Source: Heliopora coerulea
Lineage: Eukaryota > Cnidaria > Anthozoa > Scleralcyonacea > Helioporidae
Direction of reading: 5' to 3'
Assembly: GCA_030142905.1 (NCBI GenBank)
Contig: JASJOG010000015.1
Location: forward strand, 2,226,001 to 2,290,000
DNA length: 64,000 nucleotides
The position numbers and the translations under genes were made by a program. The notes beneath the pieces are model-generated. The model did not search any database. It saw only the letters and a list, made by a program, of their open reading frames with translations, and was not told the DNA's origin. How positions within the stretch are numbered: the first letter of the stretch is position 1; every line of letters starts with the position of its first letter. Below, in pieces: positions 51,822-64,000 of the stretch.

Positions 51822-53983
51822 CTTCTTAAAATGATAACGCTATCAATCAAAACTCACTACAAAACTTGCTTGAGGTTGCCAAGGAGATAGAACGCTATCT
51901 ATTTTGCTAAATACAAACACAGAACGTTCTTTAAATGTGTCTTTAAAATTAAAACAATTAGCATTGCGAGTAACTAAGGAATTCTTTTGCACTAATTATA
52001 TTTCGGGTACGTTCGCCTATAAAATTGGGCCAATAAACATGACACGGGTCTTCCCGATGAAGTTTTGTTTCCAAATTTCAATTTCCATCAAACACTCCAA
52101 AACTCTTTGAATAGTTCAGAGTGTAAGCAAACACGTGCTCATTAGCAAATCGAATTGTTTTATTGATTTTATCTCAGCTCGTGTCATTTCAGGTTTTTCA
52201 CTGTCATCTACTACACTACGTATTAAAATCACAACGAACTGATTGCACCTCGTAATTTAAAATGAACGATGGACAGAATTGATGCTTATTTTATGAACCA
52301 GAACGGTTCAACGAAATGCAGACAGCAAGTTTAGATAGAACTTATATAAGTCAGTCTTCTATTATTTTTACTTTGGTTATCGCCAGATTATTTTACTCTG
52401 GCTAACATCGGACCATTTTACTCACGTAAGGGAGACCCCTAGACTGGAAAGCGAGTTAAAAGGCAAAGATACAATCACTGTTAATCAAATCGACATGATA
52501 CTGTGAAGTTGGTGTCCGAGTCAATTTCCCAGTATGAGAGAAACAGCCGTTAAGCATCTCAATAGTTGTTTCCTCTGAACAAATTCATCAGGCAACATTT
52601 GAACTACTACGTGATCTATATGTTTACACACATCCGTAAAGTTTATCCTTAGTTCGTACATCTCTTTAACGCCGAATATTATAGTACAGCTAGTACTCTC
52701 ATAAAAGGTGGATAATCGTGCTGTCTATAATAACCCAATAAATGCATCTCTTCTCGTCTTATTATACTTTTGGCACCCAAGTGGTAAATAAATATAAAAC
52801 TTAGATTCACTGTTTGCATTTGGTTTATTGCAGATAAAGTAAGCTTCGGTATTGATTGATGTAATGTAAACAAATGATTAGCTATCACGCATGACTAATT
52901 TTGCGATGCCAGTGGGGTTGGAGCTAAATGGTATATCGGACAGGACATTACAAATAGTTAGACCAAACAACAACAAAATAAACTATAGATATAATTGTTT
53001 TTATTTAACCCTTTAAAGCCCAGTGTCCGATTTATCCGACACCTAACAACGAACGAACCAGTGAGAGAACAAAGAAAAAACAAAGTGAAAACAAAGAACA
53101 AAATTAAAAAATTCAGGCTTGAAAAGGTTGAAAGAAACATGATAAATCACAAATCCGTGTTTTGATCTTTGAATCTGAATTACGGTTCTATTTCTTTCCA
53201 GGTGTCCGGTAGTTTTTTATATGGCATGGCTCCTTGAAACTAACACGTCTTATTGCTCAAGGGTCTTAGGTAATAACATCTTATATTCATGATAAGACTG
53301 AAGATTTCTTTTCCTTTTTCTGTTTAATTACGAATCATACAAGCGACAAATTTACGTTTGTATCAGAAGTTTTGTTTATAAAAGGGTAGTGGGGGTATTG
53401 GTAATCAAATCAAAAATATTAAAAAGTATCGCGCAAGTATACTGTCTATTGTATCGTAGTTGTTCTTCAGGGTTGCAACTGGGAGGAGTGTGCCACAAGT
53501 TCAGTCTGCCCCTGGCAGCCAAATCAGCCAATGATGCTCACTGCACCCAGGGGTGTAGTTTACCCATTTTGATTGGGGGTGTCCCGCTAAATTTGCCCGA
53601 AGCTTGTATTCTTTCAAAAACTGCCCGAATTTAACTTGGCGCACATTCAGGCCATGTACGGTGTACCGTCGCTTCCTCAACCCCAAAAGAGATTTTGATC
53701 TGTTAACCTTACCAAATTTGCCCGAATTACTATCTATTTTTTCTCCGAATTTTCTAATTTTTCATCATCTTTGAGGGGTGTCATACCCTTCCAACCTCCC
53801 CCATACTCTACGCCTCTGAGTGGACCACTGACTCACCCTTACCTGTGTTCTCACCACCTACTCTGCCGGTAGCATGCCGACTGGTTACGACCTTGTTACG
53901 AGCTTATTGTAACCGCTAACATATGTGATGGTTTGCTGGCGCAACAAAACATGTCATTCACTTCTTTCACTTCCTAGATAAAG
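51822..53983. promoter_or_regulatory. Divergent intergenic region between CIMIP2 and ENTPD genes
   Basis: The two start codons lie 2.2 kb apart on opposite strands, so both promoters are expected here. A degenerate element starting aaccctttaaagcccagtg is near 53007 and a family D-like repeat lies at 53546-53822. No further gene or clear core promoter element is seen. Confidence 0.4.
53546..53822. repeat. Non-autonomous transposon-like repeat, family D
   Basis: The ends are caggggtgtagtttacccat and catactctacgcctctga, inverted relative to one another, with aaatttgcccgaa subrepeats inside. Weakly similar in layout to 30058, 48247 and 58198. Confidence 0.45.
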
Positions 53984-54674
53984 ATGTATTCAGAGAAATC
54001 GCTTCTTGTCACTGGCACAGGCCACACCATCATAAATGGTAATCTCCTGGAAAATCATGAAATTGAATAGATATTTTCATTTTTTTAAATTTTGAAAATA
54101 TTAGCAAGTATTTCGCTGTTTCTACTTGGCCAGGTCTTTCGGATTGCAATATCACTAATTTCTGGAACAGTTCCTACTGGTTGACTGTTTTCATCAGGAC
54201 AAGCGAGCTTCACGTTACATCACCCTGGCGACATAACAACACTATGAGAGACAGAACGACAATTCTCGGCGTTGAAAACTTGTGTTTCAGGCAGTGACAT
54301 GTCATTGACCGTACCTGCTGCTACGGCAGCCATGGTTTTGTTGGAGTAATGTTGGATAACTTTGTGTGTTTTCCGTTTCGTTTAAGGCTCTGATGATGGC
54401 TACGAAAACAACAGGTCCAAGGACAGTTTAGCTGTCACCTTAATATTAGGATTTTTTGTTGCTGGTGGAGTCGCTATGATTCTACTTCTGGTATTGCACC
54501 CTAACACCGAATCAAGTGAAGAAGTAAGCTCACAGTCGTACTTAATGAATATATGGGGACGGATATATTATACGACATTATACGACTTTTACGTGAAGTC
54601 CTTTGGGGAAAAAAAATTCTGTCTATTCTAGTTTATCTAGAGACAGTTATGAGATGCCAAATGGGCCAGAAGTA

Positions 54675-54717
<43 letters not shown>

Positions 54718-57700
54718 CATTATCATCATCATCATCATCACCATCATCATTATGTTATTTAAATATGCAGTGGAACTCCGTTAATAGGACTGTAAGTATC
54801 TAGGCGTATTAACAGGGTAGGGTCAAATTTCAAGGCTGGTCTCTTTCAAGTGACATCACGACGGTTGTATCACAACTGCACTTCTAAACAACTGTTCTTA
54901 TGCATCCAGAATGCAGATATAATTTAACTGAAATGGGACTACACAGTAAGATAAATAAAGTAGAAAACATACTCCGAGTATCAGTTCCATCTTGAACTCA
55001 AAATTTGAGAAAAGCAAGTGGACACAGTGTTCAATAGTATTATTTTCTTAAATTATCGGCTGGAAACGGATTACAGTAAGATAAACATAACTGAATTTTA
55101 TAAACAGGAACAATCTGCTCTACATATTGTTCTTTTCAAAACAAAGGCCCCAAACTCTCCGATTTTGCATGGTACTTTCATTAATGAATTAACTTTCAAC
55201 TGGATTTTGAAAATAAATCTGCGACTTTATATTGACTTGTTCTGTGCAAGTACAATGACTTAATTATTTTGCAACCTAACAGATATTACTGTTTGTCAAG
55301 TTTTATTTTTCTTTGTCATTTAATAGGGGTGGTATTACATTCCTGACTTTTGTATAGGAAGTGACTGTTTTGAAAGTCAATGACATGTCACAGACTTTTT
55401 CAAATAAAAAAGGAAATTGTTATTCTTTCTCAAGACTTATTTTCCTTTATCACTAATCTGTCCTTTGGAATGCATATTTGGTTTGAGTGGCCATATTAAC
55501 AAGATGAATTTATAAAGGAATATATACATTGGGATTTCTCAATGTGGCCATAGACTGCATTAATGAGGTTTTCTTATAAGGAAATGTGTGAGTGTTTCCC
55601 GGGACAAAAAAAAAGTGGCCATAATAATGAGGTGGCCGTATTAACAAGGTGGTCATATGGTGGGGTTTCACTGTATTTATAAACAGTAACTTTTCCGTAC
55701 ATAATTAACAATACATTAATTTGAAATTCTGAACCAACAAACAAAAACTCCATTTTGCACTGGTATGATTCTTTAACCATTGAGCTTTATGTGCTAATGT
55801 GGTAGAGTGAATGTTAAAAGACTCACTGATTTGTAACATTGTTCATTGTTTGGTTACGTCTTTCAGTATGGAGTCGTGTTAGATGCTGGTTCATCACATA
55901 CTGCTCTGTATGTTTATAAATGGCCTGGGGACAAGAGACTGCAGGGGACTGCTGTTCCTGTTGATGAAATTTATAGTCAAGAAAAAGAACCTGGTTAGAA
56001 AATGCATGGGATAAGTAATGGAATTTTAACTAACTGATAAATAGAGGATGCTAAAATTAATAATTTGATTTATACTTGATGATATAGTGATGAAATTTCT
56101 TAAGGAAGAGTAAAACATCTCTCTGTTTGACCTAACTGAGATATGATGTGAAAAATAAAGCTCAAAGACCTTTCAGCAGGAATCTATTATAATGTGATTT
56201 ACCAAATACATTTCACTTATCACTGGGGTTAAATGCAGCCTCCTCAAGTTGAGAGAGAAATTGGAATGGTTTGCCTTATAGTGCTACCCAGCATTTTTGA
56301 TAAGTTAATTGTCATAATAATTTATGTTTACATTAACCCTTTAATGCTCAGGGCTCATCCCTGTGATGAGTAAAATTGTCTGGGTTGGCCAGAAGAAAAT
56401 ACTAGAGTGTTCCCTCACCCCTTAATGGGTTAGTGATGATTTGCCAGCTATTTTTACACATAAATATCACAAAGCATGTTTGGTATATTAGGAACTGATG
56501 TTAGTTATGATGTGGTACCAGCACTTCTATCTCCATTCATTCACTGTCAGAGGAATGGTGGGTGGATGAACAGATGGATACAAATGTGGATGGGTGGACA
56601 GACAAGGGAGAAATAAGTGAGGATAATGTTGATTGCTGAGCAGATGAATAAAAAAAAAGAAGTAACGGAGGGGGCATGGTAAGGAGGAAGGACTGAGAGA
56701 GTGAAATAGGGGAGACCTTGACAGAAAGAAAAGAAGAAATGATGCAAAGGGGAACAGAAAAGAGAGAGGAAATGAATAAATAAATAACATCAGGGATTGA
56801 AATCAGCAATAGATAGGTAGAAGGATTAGCATGGAAGAAATGAGTTAAAGTTGACTGATTTTCAGAGCTACATTTATTATGACAGGAAACAGCAAAATAA
56901 CTGAAGGAAATGTAGGAATTTTTCCCATTTCTTCTTCTTCTTCTTCTTCTTCTTCTTATTATTATTATTATTATTATTATTATTCTAATTCCAGGAATAT
57001 CATCATTTATGAATAATACAAATGGTGCTGGGCAATCTCTCAAAGTACTTTTGGCCAAAGCTATAACAAAGATTCCATCCAAGAAGAGATCCTCTACTCC
57101 ACTGTACTTAGGAGCTACTGCTGGCATGAGGCTTGTCCGGTAAGCTTGACTTTTTATGTAATTCCCTCAATTGTTCATTATAAACAACAAATTCACCATT
57201 GTTAGGCAGGTGCATGTTTCTCAATACACCAAAATTCTCTCCACGTCCCTCCTAAGTTCAGAAAATTTACGATGGGTATGTGAGTGCAACATTGCGCAGA
57301 TTATTGCAAACATCTGTCAAATTCACCTATAAACCTGAAGGACATGTACAGTTTTTTATCAGGATTTTGACACACACAGCTAGCGACATTCTCAGACTCT
57401 AGAGTCTTTTTCAGAATCGTCCTTAGGGTGACATGAACAGAATATTTCGATTCTTTTGAAGCCGTTTTCGGCGTTTTAGTGATGGATGTAGCTTAATTCT
57501 TCTCCGCACAGTCATACACTTAGGTCAGACTGAGACTTGCAATCTAATTACTAAGTTCAAAATTCAAGCAGATTGAATCGTGTAAAATTTAGAGACTTAT
57601 TTCAGAATCATCCTCAGAGATACATGAAGAGAAATTCTTCATGATAATCTGACACTACGGAAGAGGATTCTGAAATAGAATTGAAACACTGCACATCCTC

Positions 57701-60700
57701 TCGTGGATAAGTGTTAAGTTGTCGCGAGAATATCCCGTGCGCTTAAGCTGGATAAAAACTCCCCTCCAATAGCTGAACAGGTAGAGCGGCGGACCGGTAT
57801 CCCGAATGTGCGAGTTCAAATCCCACTCGAGTCAACATTTTTCAGTTGACTTTGGTAGTGTCAGATTATCATGAAAAATTTCTCTTAGGAACTTACTGAA
57901 AGTAGACTAGGCTTGACAACTTACGAAACGAAAGTGTTGAAATCTGTTTTCATTCCCCTTATTTTTTTTTCCCTTGTTTGTTTGCAGTAAAATCAACAAA
58001 ACAATTTCAGACGAAATAATGTCTTCTGTTCGCAAAGCATTGTCAGAAACTGGCTTAGACTTCGTGAGTGGTAACGCTAAAATCATCACTGGGCAAGAAG
58101 AAGGCTGCTTCGGATGGATCACTGTTAATTATCTGCGTAAAGTTCTCCAGACTACAAAGGTAGGCGATTTTACATTAAATTATGGCTAGAGTCTACCAGT
58201 CGCGTAGCTAGGAATTTGAAAATTAGGGGGGGGGTTGCAGGGAAAATTTTAGACCAATGTACCAACAAGATATTAGCAATGTACCGGCAAATATAATTAA
58301 GGAAAAATCAAAGTTAGCCAAACCGAGAGCAGAAAAAACTTGATGCATCAATTTAATAAACACAAGCACAAAGTGTCTCTTCACTGATTCATCAATCAAA
58401 CACTAAAAGTAATTAACGACAACAAGTATTATATAACGACAACAAGTATTAAAGACAACAAGTATTATATACATATGAGTTTACAGTATCATCTTCCTGG
58501 AGCTTCTCACTGGAGCTTCTTTCTGCGAAAAAGGAATAAATGATTTCTATTTTGCCAGCTCTGGCTCGTATGATATTAAAATTTGAAAAATGACTTAAAG
58601 TAGAAGTGCGCACATCACGTGAACTATGATGTATACCAACATATCTTCGGTCATCACCGCTACCACAACCACTTTGTCCTGAGGGTTGACCTGATCTATC
58701 ATTTTTGTCCGTTAAAGAAGAGCAGAATTCCCAACGAACATTTTGTGTTAAACGCCCTTCCTATGCTTAATCTTCACCGGAGCTTTTAGCAGTTTTTTAT
58801 TTTGTGATTCAAAAGCAAACCGAATCCGCTACAGACAAGCTCAGTGTACCGACAAATGTACTGGATGTACCGACAGACCTAGTCAGGACGAAAAGTAGAG
58901 GGCAACTGCCCCCGCTGCCCCCCTCTTAGCTACGCTAATGGAGTCTACAGTGTTTTTCAATTATTAGCTATTGAACTGGAACTGTTACTCACCACGAAGG
59001 GCCTTATCTATTCACATCCCCCTATGTTTCACCCTTTTCCCTGTCGCCAGGTTTTACTAGGTCGTTGCGTTCGTGGAAAACGTGAACTCAGCGATCCTAG
59101 CAATCACAAAGGTCTCAGTGATCACGACCGCTGAGATAGAATATTTCCTATGTCGGCGATCGCTAAGATTGTTGAGAGCACGGCTTCCGTATGATCACTG
59201 CGATCACTAAATTAATTTTGAGCGATGACAGCGATTGCAGCGATTATATGGAAACCATGCTTGTTACTGGACTTCCTTGTATTTCAATGCCTCCCTTTGT
59301 GAACATGAGTTTTCTTTAAGTTGCTGCCCTTAAATTTGTCTTCACTTTTTCCTCCATGACGGTGCACTTTCATTCATGATACTTGACTTCTTTCTATGAA
59401 ACTGCCTTTGCAATAACATTGGTTTGGTCCCGTCTACGTTACCGCTTTTCCATTTTTGTTATTGTATTTTAGTTGTGTCTTTTGTTACATTTCCATCTAC
59501 GTCTGTACACGTCTGATTATATTATTAGCACTGATTTATGACGTCATATTTCAAGTACGAGTTGGTGTTCTTCCTCCGATTTCTAGACACCGAGAAATGA
59601 GTTGAAAAACGAGGCGAAGCCGAGTTTTTTTAACGAGTTTCGAGGTATCTAGAAATCGGAGGAAGAACACTAAACGAGTGTTTGAAATTACTTCTCAAAC
59701 GAACCATTATTTTAGGCGAAATTCCAGCCGAAAGTTGGAAAAATTCAGCTGTAATCTTCCTCCGATTTCTAAGTACTGATTAATTATGTATTTCTTTTGT
59801 TTTTGCTTTATGAGTTATTAACGAGTTTGAGAATATTTTGTCTTGTTCTATCGTGCGGTAAAATTAGAGTAAAAATACCGGGAAATATCGTTTCCGGCGT
59901 TTCGTAGATTCGCTTTATCAGTAAACTAAAATTTGAGCAGTATATCTCAAATTATATTTGCAAACGTGTAAATCCAGTTATCTATCAAAAATTAGTGTCA
60001 AAGATAACGTCTGACTATCCTATCCAGAGTTGCATGAAATAAAAAAATATAGTGAATACTTTTATCTTAATGGGATCAATTAATAAATTTTTTCACACCA
60101 GTTCACGTTAAATTAACAATTGTTATTTTTCTGTCGTGATTCTCAGAAATCCCTACCAAGTTCAGGTGCTTTGGATTTGGGTGGAGCTTCAACCCAAATC
60201 ACATATGTTCCAGGAAACGATTCACAGTCCACAGATCATTTCCGACTCTATGGGAAAGATTATGCTTTGTATTCGAAGACCTACTTGTGCTATGGCTTGA
60301 ACGAAATCTATCGAAGGTTCTTATCGGAATTAGCAAAGGTAAAACCTACTGAAATTAGAGAATTTTTGGGATAACCCTTCTTGGGATAACCCTTCTCTCC
60401 CTTCTTCAGTGCTGGCGCCAGGAATTCCCGGACGCAGGGGCTAACGTTCCCGACAGGGGGGTTAAACCAGAGGGGGCAGAACCACGTCCCCTTTATAATT
60501 TTGTTATTTGAAGGTCGAAAACATCACGTTATTTTTCGCAAGAATAACCTCAACAATTGTCTAGAAACAGTTTACTTTTAGATTTGACAAGAGAAGTGTC
60601 CATCATCTTTCTTGACTAAATCAATAACAATTGCTCATAGTTTGTACAATAACATATATAAATGTGTTTATCAGTGAAAATTCCCCGACAGATTGATAAT

Positions 60701-63700
60701 TTTTCCCCGACAGAGGGGCTAAGGTTCCCTGAAGAAGGGACAGTAGCCCCTCTGCTTCCCCCCTGGCGCCACCCCTACTCTTGAGTCCTTCCACTTCAAA
60801 CCATATTCGAAATAGATTATTGATTAATTATTAAGCGACTGTGAGGTCAGTATGGGAATGTATTAACAAGACTGCCCCTTTTAAACATTTCAATTGCACA
60901 TCATCACATGTGTAATGCGAAGTAAAGGATACAATCTTGTAAATACTCCCACACGCTCGTCCATTTTCCAAAGAAGAGTAAAGAAAGTTTAATATCAAAC
61001 CATGGTAGTTATCGATTTTAATCAACCTGAATGAAAAGTCTTCAAGAAGCATTCAAGCAAGATACATCTCGGTATGGAGTCTGTGGGCTCACTTGAGTGG
61101 TTCAGAGAATATTCAATCCGACCTCATGTTAGCCTAAAACTTTTTGTGTACTGTTTATCACTGTATATCAGGAAAAAACATTTTAAAAGAAAAGATCAGA
61201 TTGTCCTAAACTTTTTGCTGATCCAAACAATCCCCATCACTCCAGCGCCCTCGAAAGCGCGGGCCGCATAACATCGTTGTACATCTCCTGCTATGTCATT
61301 CCAGGCCTGCTTAAACGTAAATATAGTTGAAAAGAATATTTCTTGTCAAAACATTGTTCGTGCGCCATTTGAAAACCCCTTGCGCACTCTTAAATAGTTG
61401 GTAGCCTGTCATAATATTGAGTATTCAATAGAAATAAGAGAGAGAGAGAGTTCCTTAATATTAGTTTTAAAAAATTTTCTGTTTAATCTCACCTTACCAG
61501 ACTTCTAACTATAGTTCTAACGTGTCAAACCCGTGTGCCCATGAAGGATATAGAAACACTGAGAATGTAAAATACCTGTGGGCCGCTCCATGCAGCTGTA
61601 AACCGAGTTCCTCCTCGACCAATCATTCTCACTTTACCTTTTATGGTACAAGTAATTCGTCAGAATGCAGTCGACAAGTCAAAAGGCTTTTTACCTTCAA
61701 CAGAACATGTGCCAACGCCAAGGTTTTCTCCAGAGGCAATCAGCCTCCTTTAAAAGGCGATTTTCTGGTAAGTTTTGGTTTGTTTCCGGAACTGTCGTCC
61801 TTTAATTGAGAGTCTTAATCTCACGTATCTCGAAAAAAGTTTAGTCTCCTGACGAAAATTGGTCAGTAGCGCCATCATAGACACATTGTTAAAGTAATGT
61901 GAAGTAAAGTAATGTGTCTGTATTTATACTGGATAAATCACCTACCTGAACTGTTCTCCCTAGAGGTTAACTAAGGGCCACCCCACATGGGTCCAGTCTT
62001 ACTACAGGAGGAAAAAGGAAAACCCAGAGAAAACCTGCGATGCTTGGTAGTCAAACTGGATAACACTCTTCTCACATGTGTCCAAGGTAACTTCGATCTG
62101 ATAACTGCATGAAGCCGGAATCGAACCCAAGTCACGTGCACTACCACTGTGCCACCAGCAGCCCACTAAAACACTTAGCACTTAAAACTGGACTTAAAAC
62201 GTAATTTAGACAAGGTATAACTTCTGCAACAAAAGATTGCTACCATTGATGAGGACCCTTGAAGGAGATCATTCCCGTTTGAATGAGTCACTAAACCTAA
62301 CAGAGTAACCGTAGCTTGTAGTAGTTGATGGGCTTTTCACCCCTTGTGGCCGGATGTTGGTCCTGCCAAGAAAAAATCCTGGCGAAGCCATTGACGTCTC
62401 TATTGCTTCCCGATAGGACTGAGGGAGTAATGTTGAGAGTGCACTGCCATGGATTGAGCCACCACCACCCCTCAGGACATCCATTCCTGTATTTTCTCGA
62501 TTGCAAGGGCCAGCGGTAAATTACGAATTGCGTTTTCCTTATGTAGGCATTTTCTGGATATTATTACACAGCTCTGTACCTCAATTTAACCTCTACTCCG
62601 ACGATGGAAGAATTTAGGTCAGCTTACGAGACATTTTGTGCAAATACGTGGGATGAGGTAAGTTAGTATTTGCAAAAGAAAACTTGTAGATTTAAGAAAT
62701 AACCTTGCGTGAAAATCTGGCCCTTAAAAATACGAATCATGTTGAACGAACATCGGATATAGCCATACCGAGCAAAATTTTAGTGGAGAACTCAGGTCAA
62801 AGTTCCCGGCATTGATACTTTTATATGCGTCTTCCTCAGGTGCATTGCACCATGGGAAGGTTGCAATGACGCGAAGACCAACGAAACCTTCTAGAAAATT
62901 TTCTACTGAAGGTGTTTGTACAGTCAACAAACTAAACGTCCCGACCTCTACAGTAGATCCGAGGTTTTCAAGGTTAGGAATCATGGGCTGATTGTTCAAA
63001 GCACGATTAGCGTTAATGCAGGATTATTAGTTAGTCTGTTATTTTGGTTTCTTTTCTTTTGGTTGAACAATCAAGTTCAGGTTTAACAGCTTAAAACCTT
63101 TTTGTGCACACCCAAAGTCTGTAAATATAAATTCCAACTTTTCTCGGCAGCATGATCGGACAGGTGTCCACAACACTTTCGTTGATCCTGGGTTAAGCTA
63201 ATCGCCTTTTGAACAACTGGGCCCTGAAGATTTACTGGAATTGTGTTGTAAAAATTTGAGAATTTCAATTATGCTTTCGCAGAAAAACACTCTAGTATAA
63301 AAGACTCGCCGTTTTGGTGACCCCCATCTTATCAAATACATCTGATATTCTGGCTGGTTTTCGCATTGCTCCAACCTTCACTTAACGCAACCTAACGCGA
63401 AGCGTCCTTGGAGGAGGAGAAGAATGCTGGTCCCCTATAGCTTATGGTACATGGACGTTATTTTCAGTCAGAATCATATATTTCAAGACTCAACCCGGAA
63501 CCAGTTGTGAAAACTGCAACATTTGGGCCTCAGGCTGGGAATGGAACCCACGACTTTGTGAATCTAGTGCAGTCCTCTGCCAACTGGACTGCGAAAGCCG
63601 TTGCCGAGAGATGATCACGAGTTGTATATTTATAGAGTTGTTAATGCCGATGAAGTTAGGGCTGTGGTTACCCAAATGTGCTGGGTCTGTTGGCTGCCTC

Positions 63701-63922
63701 AGTGGTTATTGCGTTTCACGGTGGCCCGGTTATTCGCATGTGCGATTTTTCCTTTTCAATTTGTGTTCTCAGGTATCCAATTTCGTCTTGTTCTCGGTGA
63801 GAAAGCAGTATGTTATGGCAGATAGATCGCGAATATGCTTCTCCGCACATTACGTTTATGCGCTGTTAACTCAAGGGTATGGTTTCGATAAGAATACGTG
63901 GAAAATATCTTTTAAGGAAACA
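53984..63922 (+). CDS. ENTPD: Ectonucleoside triphosphate diphosphohydrolase (runs off right end)
   Basis: Nine exons: 53984-54038 (ATG), 54387-54523, 55867-55993, 56995-57139, 57988-58159, 60147-60338, 61501-61767, 62547-62657 and 63773-63922. All phases agree, 452 codons, 3' end outside the window. A short cytosolic N-terminus leads to a membrane helix ('[17 protein letters not shown]'). Apyrase conserved regions follow: ACR1 '[17 protein letters not shown]', ACR2 '[14 protein letters not shown]', ACR3 '[17 protein letters not shown]', ACR4 '[13 protein letters not shown]'. Then come Cys-rich segments ('NPCAHEGY', 'TFCANTW') and '[19 protein letters not shown]'. ACR5 and the C-terminal membrane helix should come next, off the edge. 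The ecto-domain hydrolyses extracellular ATP/ADP, as in ENTPD1/2/3/8. The third exon ends at a weak donor (ctg/gttaga), but phase supports it. Confidence 0.95.
54671..54752. repeat. (ATT)n/(ATTATC)n/(ATC)n microsatellite
   Basis: About 80 bases of pure trinucleotide and hexanucleotide repeat in ENTPD intron 2. Confidence 0.98.
54768..55674. mobile_element. Non-autonomous TIR element (pogo/Tigger-like ends), about 0.9 kb
   Basis: The left end is cagtggaactccgttaatag. The right end, inverted, reads cagtgaaaccccaccatatg, with subterminal ccttgttaatacggccacc. Interior copies of gtggccatattaacaagatg support a decayed DNA transposon. No transposase reading frame is left. It lies in ENTPD intron 2. 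Confidence 0.6.
56928..56988. repeat. (TTC)n(TTA)n microsatellite next to an ENTPD splice acceptor
   Basis: About eight ttc units then about ten att units, ending six bases before the acceptor AG at 56993-56994. It appears to serve as the pyrimidine tract of the ACR2 exon. Confidence 0.95.
57765..57838 (+). repeat. tRNA-derived SINE fragment
   Basis: The A-box-like tagctgaacaggtagagcgg and B-box-like gagttcaaatcccactcgag are correctly spaced for a tRNA, but the 3' acceptor stem does not pair, so this is not a tRNA gene. It lies in ENTPD intron 4, enclosed by inverted segments (cttcatgataatctgacac and gtgtcagattatcatgaaa). Confidence 0.7.
58198..58942. repeat. Non-autonomous transposon-like repeat, family D (long copy)
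   Basis: The ends cgcgtagctaggaatttg and gcccccctcttagctacgc are inverted, with subterminal poly-G/poly-C. The interior repeats taccgacaa/taccaacaa and acaacaagtatta units and has no ORF. It lies in ENTPD intron 5. Confidence 0.55.
59548..59690. repeat. Palindromic MITE-like element
   Basis: gttcttcctccgatttctag and its exact inverse ctagaaatcggaggaagaac form the inner arms (extended to about 45 bases with mismatches) in ENTPD intron 5. The core reads aacgaggcgaagccgag. A third partial copy (cttcctccgatttcta) is at 59756. Confidence 0.8.
60410..60775. repeat. Interspersed repeat, family C (copy 2)
   Basis: The ends tgctggcgccaggaattcc and ccccctggcgccaccc are inverted. The first 200 bases match the repeat at 11245-11500 in reverse complement. 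Repeated inner block cccgacag-gggg-taa. It lies in ENTPD intron 6. Confidence 0.65.
61915..62490 (-). repeat. Composite SINE-like repeat (unit E + unit B), second copy
   Basis: Reverse-oriented relative of 46527-47065 in ENTPD intron 7. The minus strand reads unit E (ggcaggaccaacatccgg, gtttagtgactcattcaaa), then ttttaagtgctaagtgtttt, then the tRNA-headed unit B (ggtggcacagtggtagtgca, gggttcgattccgg). Confidence 0.85.
62984..63224. mobile_element. Non-autonomous TIR element, family A (copy 2)
   Basis: Inverted relative of 8482-8845, about 120 bases shorter. Ends gggctgattgttcaaagcac and gttgttcaaaaggcgattagc (the second read inverted). It shares the block ccgatcatg...gagaaaagttggaattt and cacaaaaaggttttaagctg with copy 1. 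It lies in ENTPD intron 8. Confidence 0.75.
63500..63612 (-). repeat. tRNA-derived SINE fragment
   Basis: On the minus strand, an A-box-like agttggcagaggactgca is followed by a B-box-like gtgggttccattccc with tRNA-like spacing. There is no intact acceptor stem, so it is not a functional tRNA. It lies in ENTPD intron 8. Confidence 0.6.
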
Positions 63923-64000
63923 GTAAGTAAATTTACATCTCTTTTTTTTTCTCGTTCCATTATTTTCCTCAGATGTTTTGTCAATAATTATGCCTCTATA

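Noticed and set aside
56537..57127. 196-codon minus-strand frame
   Set aside because: It is the antisense of the ENTPD ACR2 exon plus the TTC/TTA microsatellite and purine-rich intron.
57765..57838. Possible tRNA gene
   Set aside because: A and B boxes are present, but the acceptor stem and 3' end do not pair; it fits a tRNA-derived SINE better.

Overview
This is a 64 kb window of A+T-rich animal nuclear DNA. The genes have many small exons and GT-AG introns, with exon boundaries and protein sequences of metazoan type. There is no operon structure, and non-coding DNA is full of small inverted-repeat elements, tRNA-derived SINE-like repeats and microsatellites. I infer a marine invertebrate, most likely an anthozoan cnidarian (coral or anemone). 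The sequence supports 'invertebrate animal' strongly and 'cnidarian' only by general look. None of the genes can be read from one long ORF; all were assembled exon by exon from conserved motifs, splice sites and codon phase.

Layout from left to right: (1) an SNX10/SNX11-type sorting nexin on + (1072-4490, start exon not certain). (2) An 8 kb gene-poor stretch with several short transposon-like elements and one orphan candidate exon. (3) A nicotinamide mononucleotide adenylyltransferase on - (12432-15785) whose last exon(s) I could not find. (4) Casein kinase 1 alpha on + (17291-21955), complete, head-to-head with NMNAT. (5) 4-hydroxy-2-oxoglutarate aldolase (HOGA1-like) on - (25043-28932), complete, convergent with CK1. 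(6) A secreted fibroblast growth factor on - (31995-34674, start exon missing) with the canonical 104-base middle FGF exon. (7) About 12 kb (34.7-47.2 kb) with no recognisable gene, rich in repeats. (8) A CIMIP2/FAM166-type ciliary microtubule inner protein on - (47197-51821, C-terminal end missing). (9) A membrane-bound ectonucleoside triphosphate diphosphohydrolase on + (53984 to the right edge), head-to-head with the CIMIP2 gene and cut off by the window end.

The genes do not form one pathway: membrane traffic, NAD synthesis, Wnt/Hedgehog-type kinase signalling, glyoxylate/hydroxyproline metabolism, growth-factor signalling, cilia and extracellular nucleotide hydrolysis are all represented. 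This looks like an ordinary animal gene neighbourhood. I saw no CRISPR array, bacterial gene, virus or novel defence-like system. The less ordinary content is the FGF with a cysteine-bearing insert, the multi-repeat ciliary protein, a HOGA1 lacking a visible mitochondrial presequence, and a rich collection of foldback, SINE and telomere-like repeats.
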